A stretch of 64,000 bases of DNA from Tretioscincus oriximinensis (lineage: Eukaryota; Chordata; Lepidosauria; Squamata; Gymnophthalmidae): assembly GCA_022410635.1 (NCBI GenBank), contig JAJVDF010000001.1, positions 14,531,566-14,595,565 of the forward strand. Reading direction: 5' to 3'. Within the stretch, counting starts at the first letter, position 1; each line of letters opens with the position of its first letter. Below, piece after piece: positions 39,485 through 49,300 of the stretch. The notes beneath the pieces are model-generated. The model was given only the letters and a program-made list of their open reading frames with translations. It made no database searches and had not been told where the DNA came from. The translations under genes were made by a program, and so were the position numbers.

Positions 39485-39498
39485 GTTACCAGGACGAC
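39485..39498 (+). promoter_or_regulatory. RFX X-box-like motif
   Basis: GTTACC-AG-GACGAC matches the degenerate X-box pattern RYYNYY-N1-3-RRNRAC at every defined position. It lies 266 bp upstream of the CEP41 ATG. RFX factors control many ciliary genes, and CEP41 is one, so a role is plausible but unproven. Confidence 0.5.
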
Positions 39499-39521
39499 GA
39501 CGCGGAGGAGAACGCTGGCAA

Positions 39522-39549
39522 ATGCCGTCGGGAAACCGGACCAGGGGCG
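39522..39549 (+). other. Candidate divergent first exon upstream of CEP41
   Basis: A plus-strand ATG followed by nine in-frame codons ends at a strong donor (GCG|GTGAGT, donor at 39550). It lies in the CEP41 CpG island and reads toward MEST. It could be an upstream alternative MEST 5' exon or a promoter-associated lncRNA exon. Joined to MEST exon 2 the frame stops after one more codon, so it would not extend the MEST protein. Confidence 0.25.
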
Positions 39550-39922
39550 GTGAGTGAGGGGTCCACGTGACGTCATAAAGGATGTAATCCTTTCGTTATA
39601 GTGTTGCACTTCCAGATCAGACGAGACTGGGGTCCTTGCGCCGTTCAGTTTCGCAATTGCAAAATAGTACCCGCGGTGACATGGGAAAAAGGCAGCGGGA
39701 GGGGCAGGAACGTGTGGGAAGGAAAACCACTAAATCAATCAACGAGTTATCATAGAATAAATCTACTTTTTCAGATTCAATGGAGTGAACAAGTACCAGC
39801 ATCTGTCTGCAGTACAGCTTCTGACAAGTTTACACATCCCACCGCACATAAACTCCCCCCTCTGCCCAAGAAGCACTTTTTCTCTGGATTATATTTCAAA
39901 ATCTATCAATTTATCCCATCTA

Positions 39923-40005
39923 GGATCATAGAGTTGGAAGGAACCACAAGGTTCACTGGGACCAGTCCCCTGCTCAATGCAGGATTCACTAAACCATCCC
40001 TACTT
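39923..40005 (-). mobile_element. CR1 LINE 3' end
   Basis: ggatcatagagttggaagga and gtcccctgctcaatgcagga are the antisense of the CR1 3' end seen at position 1. Confidence 0.7.
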
Positions 40006-40639
40006 TCATTGTTTCTATTCTCTTAAAATATATCAACATTATCCTGATAAGCTGTTCTAATAAATATTTTTGCCAATTTGTGACATCCATATTTTGCATT
40101 TTGTTGAAGTTGCTAAATTTTATATATTCCTAGCCTCTGTGTCCACNTCTTTCGCCTGTGCATTAAATTATGCCATTTCCTTGAATAAATCAACCAGTAA
40201 CAGCTCCATTTTATTCCTGCATCTATTCCCAATATTCCTGTACAAATGGACATTCCCATCCCAAATGTATCAGTGTCCCTTTTACATCCCAGCTACATTA
40301 ATTTTACATTCCAGCTAATGATAATTTCTCCTAATCTTCATGTTTGCAAATCTTGCTACAGTGGAATGTAATACTATTGTTCTTTCCCCCAATTTTAATG
40401 TGCTATTATCTTTATTTCTCTTCTATATTTTAACATCATATTTGCAAACATTAGATGCATTTTTAAATTAATTTTCCTCTCCCTTTTTCAATTTCTACCT
40501 CTGATTTGGCAAAAAAAAATCTCTCCCTTTTACTTGTCCATCCTCAATTAAATCCCCCTAGCACTGACATTCCGTTATTGTTTAATTTCTTGATCTGGGT
40601 GTAATTATTTCTGCAAACGCAATTATTCCATAAAAGCTT

Positions 40640-41030
40640 ATGATACATAAGCTTTTGGGTAGAACAGACAAAGGAAAGTATTTTTTCACAGGTCATTGGC
40701 CTGTGGAATTTACTTCCTGAAGAGGTAGTGGTAGCTAACAGCTTGGATAGTTTCAAGATAGGACTAGACAGGTTTATGGACACCAAGGGTATAAATGGAT
40801 ACTAGGATGGATGTCTGGATGTTGTCTCTGGGATGGAGCAACAGGCAGGACTCCTGAAATACCATTTGCAGGGAGTCACGAACAGGAGCAGCATATTTTG
40901 CTTTCCTCTGTTCNGACTGCCCAGGTGCATCTGGTGGGCCTCTGTGTGACACAGAATGCTGGACTCNATGGNCTGTGGCCTGATCCAGGATGGCTCTTCT
41001 TATGTTCTTATGTTCTTATACTTTTTTCTT
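40640..41030 (+). mobile_element. CR1/L3-like LINE 3' end with octamer tail
   Basis: The most complete 3' end of this family here: ggcctgtggcctgatccagg-type ending, then ctcttcttatgttcttatgt. The tcttatgt octamer is repeated. Confidence 0.75.
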
Positions 41031-41224
41031 ATTACTTATTTCTTATTACTTTCTAACGGACTACGAGACTCCCTTGCCGAATCGAAATATTATTTATTTG
41101 GAACACTGATTTANTTATTACGTAGGCGTTTGCAGTGTAAATCACTGACACATTATATATATCTGCTGAAATGTCCACTGCAAAAACTGAAAGCCACTAT
41201 TTTCCGTGCAGGACCTTTGATTCC

Positions 41225-41440
41225 CGCCAGGAGGTGCTGCGCAGGGAGCACAGTGTAGGAGGTGCCCAAGCCAAGGACAGCCGCTCAGATAACTGCGAGC
41301 GCATGCGCGTTCGCGTATCCGCCGCGAACGTAGAGCCTGCTTTTTCCCGACGAGGGGCATGGGACACATTTACCCGCAGCTCCTAGGCTGGCGCGCAGGT
41401 GAGCAAGTGCGCATGCGTAGTTCTTTGTGGCCGCTAGTAA
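41225..41440 (+). promoter_or_regulatory. MEST: MEST CpG-rich promoter
   Basis: Locally CpG-dense segment over the first MEST exon and its donor, lacking an obvious TATA box. It has two NRF1-type palindromes, GCGCATGCGC at 41299-41308 and GCGCATGCG at 41409-41417. In placental mammals the corresponding promoter is the imprinted differentially methylated region; methylation cannot be seen here. Confidence 0.7.
41240..41398 (+). other. MEST: MEST exon 1 (5' UTR) with uORF
   Basis: The exon ends at a strong donor (GCGCAG|GTGAGC, donor at 41399); its 5' end is a guess. An ATG at 41359 opens 13 codons plus one base. Spliced to exon 2 at 46318 it reads one more codon, then TGA, which overlaps the main MEST ATG (ATGA). 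It is therefore predicted to be a short uORF and not an N-terminal extension like that of human isoform 1. Confidence 0.55.
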
Positions 41441-41744
41441 CAAGGAAAAAGGGGAGAATTATTGCCCCTGGGGGGAAGGGAGGGAAGAGGGAACGAAGCT
41501 TGGGAAGGAAAAATGTGGGGTGGGATGAGGAAAGGAACGAGCCTTGCTCTCTAACAGGCGAGCGGAAATAAGCAGAAGCCAGTGGAAAAGAAAGGAGACC
41601 TTATGGTTTGCAAGACCTCGCCCCCCAGTGGGCTGGAGGCTCTCCATGGGACATACTGGAGCCTCCTTTGGGCCCCTTGGAAAACTGGGGGTCTCCCCCC
41701 TTTGCCCTCCGTGGGATGCCCTCCGTGGAAACTGGGAAGGAAAT

Positions 41745-41810
41745 TTGGGGCGCCCAGAAGGGCTTTGGGAGCAGGCCTCCCCCCACCCACCCACCCACCT
41801 ACCCACCCCA
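41745..41810 (+). repeat. CCCA simple repeat
   Basis: Short C-rich run with ccacccacccacccac near 41783, in MEST intron 1 just after the promoter. Confidence 0.7.
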
Positions 41811-42384
41811 ATTTCCAAGGTGTATTTGAAAGTGAGAGAAAGTTTGCATTCTAAAATATTTATTTTNATTTACTTTCATTTATATTCCACTCTATACTCA
41901 GATGTTCAGTATTAGTGGAATGTGGGGGAGATTGGGTGGCCTGGCTAGGATTTGGTGATACTGGATTGTTATATCATGGCACAGTAGGATTGCCATAAAA
42001 AAGGGTAAGAGAGTTGTAGCTTTAATGGATTGTGAAAGATGATTTTTTTTTAATCAGGCGCAGTTTATAACCCCCCCCCCCTTTTTATAGCACCCTTCTC
42101 CTCAGAAAAATCAGTGGTGCCTATTGAGGACAGAATTCTTTGCCTGAATAAAAATGGCATAGAATTCATTAAAGAAAGAAGGAAAAACCCAAAATGGATA
42201 CAGAGGTGTGGGTACCCAGGATATGACCTTCTCAGAGGTAGCCCCCAGATTATCAAATAATCTGCTTCTAGTGTGTACCAGGAATCTTCAGTTTACATGT
42301 TCTAGAGAGCAATGAAGAGATACTTATTCAGCCTCACATTTGGCTGAGGAAATAGTTTCACCTCCACCTTTAGACTTTACTGCC

Positions 42385-42545
42385 TTTATGAACATAAGAA
42401 CATAAGAAGAGCCATCCTGGATCAGGCCACACCCCATCAAGTCCAGCATTCTGCGTCACACAGAGTCCCACCAGATGCACCTGGGCAGTCTGAACAGAGG
42501 AAAGCAAAATATGCACCTGTTCATGACTCCCTGCAATTGTTCATT
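42385..42545 (-). mobile_element. CR1/L3-like LINE 3' end
   Basis: gaacataagaacataagaag followed by agccatcctggatcaggcca is the reverse of the 40640-41030 tail. Confidence 0.75.
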
Positions 42546-43194
42546 TAACAATTGGTTTTAGTTACTGTAATGCACTCAGACGTTTGGACATAGGGCAGGA
42601 TAGAAATGTAAATAAATAGATCTGGTAGTCTTGTGCTCTCGCTGTGCCTAGACTAAAAATGCTGATATGATGGGAAACTTTGAAGGATGTTAATCAGAAT
42701 TAAATCTAGAATACTCTCCCTTTTGAAATTGGGCTGTAATACCTGGATTTCTTCAGCTTTGAAAGATGGCATTTAAGAGGTAACCTGATAGGAGTATATA
42801 AAATCATGCATAGGGTTTAAAAGTTCTCTTTTCTCTTCTGCACAATGTACGAGCTCAGTCTTACGATCTACATCCAGTTGATAGATGTGCAACTATTTTC
42901 CGACATCTTGTATGTTCCGAGTACAAGTCCACAACCTTCATACATATAGATGACTTATCTTTTAAATCCAACCATGTAGATGTTGATGTGGTGATGCTCC
43001 ATTGAAGTTCAAATATTATATCATAAACTCTGCACCGAAACATCCAAACGCGTCATATATTTGGAAGTTTTTGCATTCTTCAGTGGCTAATACATACACC
43101 CAACAGGTATACAGCTTAGTTCCTCCTTTTCGAGGCTTTACATTTCTGTTTGAACCACACCCTTGCCCTACGGAATTGATTGTCAGAAGAGATG

Positions 43195-43645
43195 ATAACA
43201 GCAACCAGCCTGAATACATTTAAGAAAGGGTTAGACAAATTTTTGGAGGCCAAGGCTGCTAAAATGGATGCCTAGCTACTGCCTCCAGGGTTACGAGTCA
43301 GGCAGGATGCCTCTAAATGCTGTTTGCAGGGATTCAAGAGTAGATAGGGGTTTTGCACTTTTTCTTCTGTTTGAAATGCTGAGGGTCACAGATTTGTGGA
43401 TGGATTGTGACTTGTTCTAGCAGAATTTTTCTTAGATTTTTGTTAGAATGCGTGTCCAGATACCACTCTAGGTTGAAGAAACAGGCAGGATTCTTAAAAA
43501 GGATGCTTGTTGAGAGTTCAGAGCAGTTGGAAATGTTGCCCTTGTCTTCTGCTTGAGATGTCCACAAGTGGGTGATGAACTGCTTTGTGAGACAGAATCC
43601 ATAGCACGATCCAGCAAAACTTCTTATATATTTTTATGCTGTATC
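43195..43645 (+). repeat. Two CR1/L3-like fragments in MEST intron 1
   Basis: Copies around 43195-43420 and 43440-43645 with ctgcctccagggttacgagt and gtcttctgcttgagatgtcc. Confidence 0.55.
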
Positions 43646-43752
43646 ACATTTCTACCTTGAGTAGAGGATTGATCTGGAAAATCACCAAGATCGTTCCGTC
43701 TGTGTCATGTTATCTAATTCTTTGTGATAGCTTGTGCTCCATCATTTCTGTT

Positions 43753-43915
43753 AAGGAGTTAGCAGCACTTTGAGACTAACATGAGAAAAGTGGGTGGCGT
43801 AAGCTTTCGTAGACACGTCTGNTTCTTCAGATGCATCTGAAGAAAGTAGACGTGTCTACGAAAGCTTATGCCACCCACTTTTCTCAAGTTAGTCTCAAAG
43901 TGCTGCTAACTCCTT
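43753..43915. repeat. Near-perfect 163-bp palindrome (Penelope-like)
   Basis: Two head-to-head arms meet at TTCTTCAGATGCATCTGAAG without a spacer. Arms include AAGGAGTTAGCAGCACTTTG and its complement. The sequence after the right arm (gactaacacggctatttctc) is a motif from Penelope-like 3' regions. The right arm has CTGAAGA (43837-43843), a self-complementary 14-mer (43846-43859) and GAAA (43860-43863). Confidence 0.75.
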
Positions 43916-45104
43916 TGCTGGACTTTCTACTTGACTAACACGGCTATTTCTCTGAAATTGAATATCATTTCTGTTGTTTAAAGAAATAAAAATTGAGGTC
44001 TGCCACTCTCTGTTTCCCCTAATTTTATTTTGTTTCTCACGCCCCAGTTTTGGGATCTTGCTTGCACAGGGTATGAAAAGTGGAGAGATGAGATTGCTCA
44101 AAATCTGTCTACTGTCTGCATAAACCCCTTGTCAGCATAAAATCGTATTTGTAATACCATTGAGCCTTCAGAAGGATCAACTTGTTTCTAATAGCTGAAG
44201 GAATTTTTAGGTCTTTCTGTTCTTCCCCCAAACATCACCAACCGGACTGACAGCATTTCACTGCTGTGGAGACAAAAATGTTGCCTTTCAAAGGGAGTGG
44301 AAATGAAATTTGTTTCCCATAGTTCAGCTGCAGCATTGAGAAAGCTAGACTATGCACTTTGCTCAGTACTATTTCTCTTCTAAAATTATGCAATATTCCA
44401 TAGATGCATTTTCTTTATCTTTAATCAAATGCATTTGAAGTTTAATTGCATAACATGCAGGAACTGATGCCCAGTCTGATCTAGCAGGACTGCTTTATGT
44501 TCTTCTATGGTTATTGTGGATACTGGCCTCACTAATGATGGATTTTAATCATTTTCGTGGTACTTCTTTTTGAATGTTGTCTCGATTGTTTTAGAATAGA
44601 TAGTTAATAAGTAATGCACTCTTCTGGCTCAGATATCTGATATTTTATTTCACACAAATCTGAATTAAACTACAGAATTTGTGATCATGTGGACAGTAGT
44701 GTTGGCCACCATCCTGATAGTGGGTGGTGCCTGGGGGTGGGGAGAACAAGCTTAGGCAGTGTTATCACAGGGGAAAAAATGAGAGCGAAAACTGTGTGGC
44801 TTTGCGCTGAGCGCACACAGTACCCCTGTAATCTAGAAGGGCTCTGCTTTCACAGTGCGTTGTTTGCAAAGCCACACGTCACTGGAACGAAATTCTCCCT
44901 CAAAACCAAACCAGTTACAGTCCTGCTCAATTCAGGCTAACTGTGCTCTGGCTACTGTTTGCCTGTAGCGAGAGCACCTATGCATGAACGCTGCAGCTGT
45001 CAATTCGGTCTCTTCTACACAGAATGCCCAATACCTCTAAGAAGGTAACAGTGCTATTGAAACCTTTTTGTTGTATCGGGTCCCAGTTTTGTGTATACAT
45101 CAAC

Positions 45105-45175
45105 ATATATACTGCTCAAAACAATTAATCGGTGTATGTTAAAGTATTCCCTTCATTGTTTTGAGCAGTATATAT
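45105..45175. mobile_element. Minimal MITE/hairpin, 21-bp perfect TIRs
   Basis: Arms 45105-45125 and 45155-45175 are perfect reverse complements with core TACTGCTCAAAACAAT and a 29-nt spacer. TACTGCTCAAAA ends are known from vertebrate DNA transposons; this looks like an internally deleted copy. In MEST intron 1. Confidence 0.7.
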
Positions 45176-46318
45176 TTCCAGTACATTTTTTCTTGTGGAA
45201 ATTTACATTTGTGCAAAAGTGGGGGCGTGGGGTACTGCAAGAGTTGTGGAGCATGGGGAGAAGAGTGGGGCATGGGGTGCTGGAAGTGGAGTGGGGTGTA
45301 GGAAGAGGACACACACAGGGTTCCAAAAACACCGTACCCAAACAAATGCGAATGGTAAGTTGAGAAGCCAATGCGATTGTTGTGCATTGATACGGAGATG
45401 GAACAGAATAAAAAAGCAGAATTGTATTCACTTCGCTGGTGCCAAAACCTCTCTATTACATCATTAATTTAATTTAGGCCATGTGTTGAAATCCACATTT
45501 TCTGGGGAAACCTCTTACTTTATCCATTTTGCTCACTTTACCCTACAGGGCTGTTAGGATAAAGCAGGGAAGGAGAATGAGGTGCTTTGCCTCATAGTCT
45601 TTATGATGAAAAACGGGATATAATCTCTCACAGCCACTCTTGTCTCTTCTGTTCAGCCTTTTCAACAATAATTGCTGGGATTGAAGGCCAAAGACCTTGG
45701 GGGCTCNTGAAAAATAACTAGCGTAGAATACTGACCCTCTGGTCACCTGACCATAGGATAAAGATTCTGGACTTCATTGTCCTCCAGATTCATCTACCTA
45801 TATCTTTTACCATTGGGTGTTATTTTCAGATCTTATTAGCTGTTTTCTTGACAGAGTTATAGAAGTGGTTTGCGTACCTCTGTAGCCATTTCAAGGTCTT
45901 TGGGCACCTATATGCAGCTTCCTTGGCAGTTTGCTATTGCCTACGTCTGTGGAGAGGCTAGAACTGAACAAGCATTCTTCTTTTCAGATATTTTGCTCCA
46001 CCACTGAACTATAGATCAATTCAAAGGTAAGATATTAAGATGCAATTCATCAAAGATCTCAAGGTGTGCGAAGATAATAAAGGAAAGGAAATTTCAAGCA
46101 CTTAACTCTAGTTGAAAGAGGCTTTGGGGCCATAAATCTGTTTTACTTAGAAGAGCACCGTAGACCACAGATTTCCATTTTTAAAAGTAAAATATCTTTA
46201 TAGGGATATTTTAATTGTGAGTCCGACCTGTGGCTCATACAATCTGAAGTTACTTTATATTCTCAGGCTTTCTGTACATTTTAAGGAAGGAATTTGCTCT
46301 TGTTCTTTCCCTTCTAGT

Positions 46319-49300
46319 ATGAGAGAGTGGTGGATCCAAGTCGGCCTTTTGACAGTGCCTCTTGTAGCTGTCTACCTGCATATTCCGCCCCCCAAATTGT
46401 CACCTGCTCTACAATCATGGAAGGCATCAGGACGCTACTTTGCATACAATAACCAGAACATCTTTTACCGAGGTTTGTTTCTAAAGTGCCCATGTTTCTA
46501 TAATGGCAAAAACTGTTACAAGGTGGGGAAAGCTTAGTGTATGGAAGCTACCAATTATGATACCCTCTTGCATAGAGATAACAATGATAAACGGCCAGAA
46601 AGCTGCAATAGTTATGGACAATATTATTCAAGGTTCTGCCTTGTATTTCTAAAATTAAGTATCTTACAAAAATGCACTCAAGGTACCATCTATTATTTAT
46701 ACTTATATCCCGCCCTATACTCGAAGGTCTCAGGTGCCCAACCATAGGGTGTGCCCAAAGCTTTCTCCACAACAGACACCTGTGAAGTAGGCGGGGCTGA
46801 GAGAGTTCTAAAGATCTGTGATTGGCCCAAGATCATCCAGCTGGCTTCTTGGAGGAGTGTGGAATTGAACCAGGAGACTAGTCCTACACTCAAACTACTA
46901 CACCGAACTGGAGTTTCCCAAGTGTTTCTAATGGCGATTTTAAGATACAAAAAGAAGGTGCAATCGTTAAAGAAAATTGATCTGTTGATTTGGAAATTTT
47001 GTTTTTGTGGGAAGCATTTTTGTTGCCTCTCATTCAGAGAAACTTGATTCATAGTAAACTTTTTTTATTTTTGTGCTATAGTGGACAAAAAAGTTTGAAA
47101 TCTGCCTGAAAAATTAGGTATTAGTCATTTTATTTTCTTCATTCTTTTGCTAGGAATAATTTAATCTGGAAAAACTGGCATTTGTTTATTTAAGAGCTAG
47201 TTTGTTTAAGAGCTAGAAAAACTACAATTTATAAATATACACTTGTTCTGGGTGCTTTGCTGGTAAATAATAGCCACTTATCATTAATTTTGGTTTCGGA
47301 GCAGCTTAGTGCCTTAATATCTTTTCCATTATCCTTTTTCTCCTCAGATTCCTTTGGTGCAGTTGGCAGTTCAGACATTGTGGTTCTGTTGCATGGCTTT
47401 CCAACATCCAGTTATGACTGGTATAAGGTGATAAGTCTGAAATGTTCAATTTTGGAGATAGAAAAAAAAGAGGCTCTATTAACATATTGGTCTTCTTCCC
47501 CCCTCCGTCATCTTTCATCTGCTACAGATTTGGGAAGGGCTTACGCAGCGATTCCACCGAGTGGTTGCTCTGGATTTTGTGGGATTTGGTTTCAGCGACA
47601 AACCAGTAAGCTTGAATGACTGGTCCTTCCTCCTTAACTAGAAGTAATGAATGTCCTAACAAGCAAGAAGAATGTAGATTTAAGGATAAAAGCAAAGTTC
47701 TATTATGAAGTAGAACCAGACATGATTGTGCAATATTTGGAGTTGAAGTCAAGGAAGTGAAAGCAATTCTTGGTTACTGGAGTCATGTTGGTAAAAATGT
47801 ATGAACTTGGACTCCAAATATAAACTTACATTTTATATNATATAAATATACGGCAGTTTGGTGTAGTGGTTAGAGAGTTGGACTCTGGTAGTTTCCTGGT
47901 TTGATTCCACACTCCTCCATGAAAGCCAGCTGGGTGACCCTGGGCTGGTCACAGTTNTTTGGAACTCTCTCAGCCCCACCTACTTCACAGGGTGTCTGTT
48001 GTGGAAAAAGCAACAAAAACTATGTGGACCACCCTATGGTTGGCCGCCCTGAGACCTTTGGATATAGGGCAGGATATAAGTATAAATAAAAAAATAAAAT
48101 TATTTTGTAATATCCTATTTCACAATAATTTGATTTACCTATTTCTTCTTTGAGGTACATGGGATTTGGAGTTGGGAGACAATTTTGCATTACTGAGGTC
48201 GGAGTCAAAGATATAAATAAAGGAGTCAGAGTTGAAGGATTTATGTATTGATTCCACACGCCTGGGGAAAATATAAGAGCTTGCCCTGTGTCTCCCATTT
48301 TTCTTTTTCTATGAACTGGCATGGAAGCAAAGAAGCTTCTATCTTTAGTAGTAGTAATAGTAGTTGTTCAGTCGTGTACATTTTTTGGGCCAAAGTATTT
48401 GAGTTTCAGATTCAGTATTTGAACTTCCAAGGAGCAATTAGGGTTGGTTTCCTTTAGTAGTGTTCCCTTTTCAGTCCAAGGAATTCTCAAAAGTATTTTT
48501 TCAGTGTTTTTGATTTTTAAAAAAATTTCTATAGCAAATTTGCAAAAGATCTTAAAAATAATTAAGGAATACCTTAAAAAGTTGTGGGGACCTGATCACA
48601 TTTGAGGCTGCCTATACACATGCTGCTTTGCTAACTGAAGCTATACTTTCTCTTTACTTCCCAGAGGCCGCATAAATACTCCATCTTTGAGCAAGCTAGT
48701 ATTGTAGAAGGTCTGCTGGATCACCTGGGTCTCAAGAAGCAAAGAATCAACCTTCTTTCTCATGATTATGGAGACACAGTTGCCCAGGAGCTGCTCTACA
48801 GGTTGTTAGGAAGATTAAAGTTCTCTTTGACGTCCTCAGGTTCTCTCATTAGTTTCTCACCAAAACCTGCTGATTTTGAAAAAGATGCAAAAATCTGGCA
48901 TTATTGCATTATTATCATTGGAGATATTTGTCACTGGCAGCATGTTGGTAAGATAAAGCTAGAATGAGCACAGGGCAAGTTGTTCTGCACATTTTGTTGC
49001 TATCTGTAAAATGGCAAGGACAACCATGAAGAAGTCTTGATTCTCTGGAGAACTATAGTGCTTATAGCAATAGCAGACAATTCCTCTTTAAATTACCTTG
49101 CAAAGGGTTCTCATTGTACCTTAGAAATAAACAAGAAAAAATTAGCATCATAAAGCTTTTGTAGACTTGCTCGACTTTTTCACCTATAATGTAGTGAGCA
49201 GGCACCTAAACATAGTCTATTTATAGCAAGCTGTGTTTTTGAATAGCAATAAAAATGCTAATAGGTATGTAGTGTAGTGTCAGCTTGAGTATAATGAAGG

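Larger units (their letters stand above)
39180..39560 (-). promoter_or_regulatory. CEP41: CEP41 CpG-rich promoter region
   Basis: GC- and CpG-rich segment in otherwise AT-rich DNA, covering the CEP41 start codon (39219) and about 340 bp upstream. It has CCAAT boxes in both orientations (cattgg near 39299, ccaat near 39326, cattgg near 39393), a TATA-poor GC stretch around 39440-39455, and an X-box-like site at 39485-39498. This resembles a housekeeping or ciliary promoter and could also fire divergently toward MEST. Confidence 0.75.
39561..41220. other. CEP41-MEST intergenic spacer
   Basis: Contains a minus-strand CR1 3' end (about 39923-40005), AT-rich sequence with no visible coding exon (40005-40640), and a plus-strand CR1/L3-like 3' end (about 40640-41030) directly before the MEST CpG-rich promoter. 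Confidence 0.6.

Noticed and set aside
41459..41915. Overlapping open frames of 86-123 codons on both strands after the MEST promoter
   Set aside because: They sit in GC-rich intron 1 just downstream of exon 1 and include the CCCA repeat; no homology recognised and no consistent splice signals.
46473..47347. miR-335 hairpin in the MEST intron, as in mammals
   Set aside because: No segment resembling the mature miR-335 sequence or a suitable hairpin was seen in MEST introns 1-2; only SINE sequence and unique DNA.
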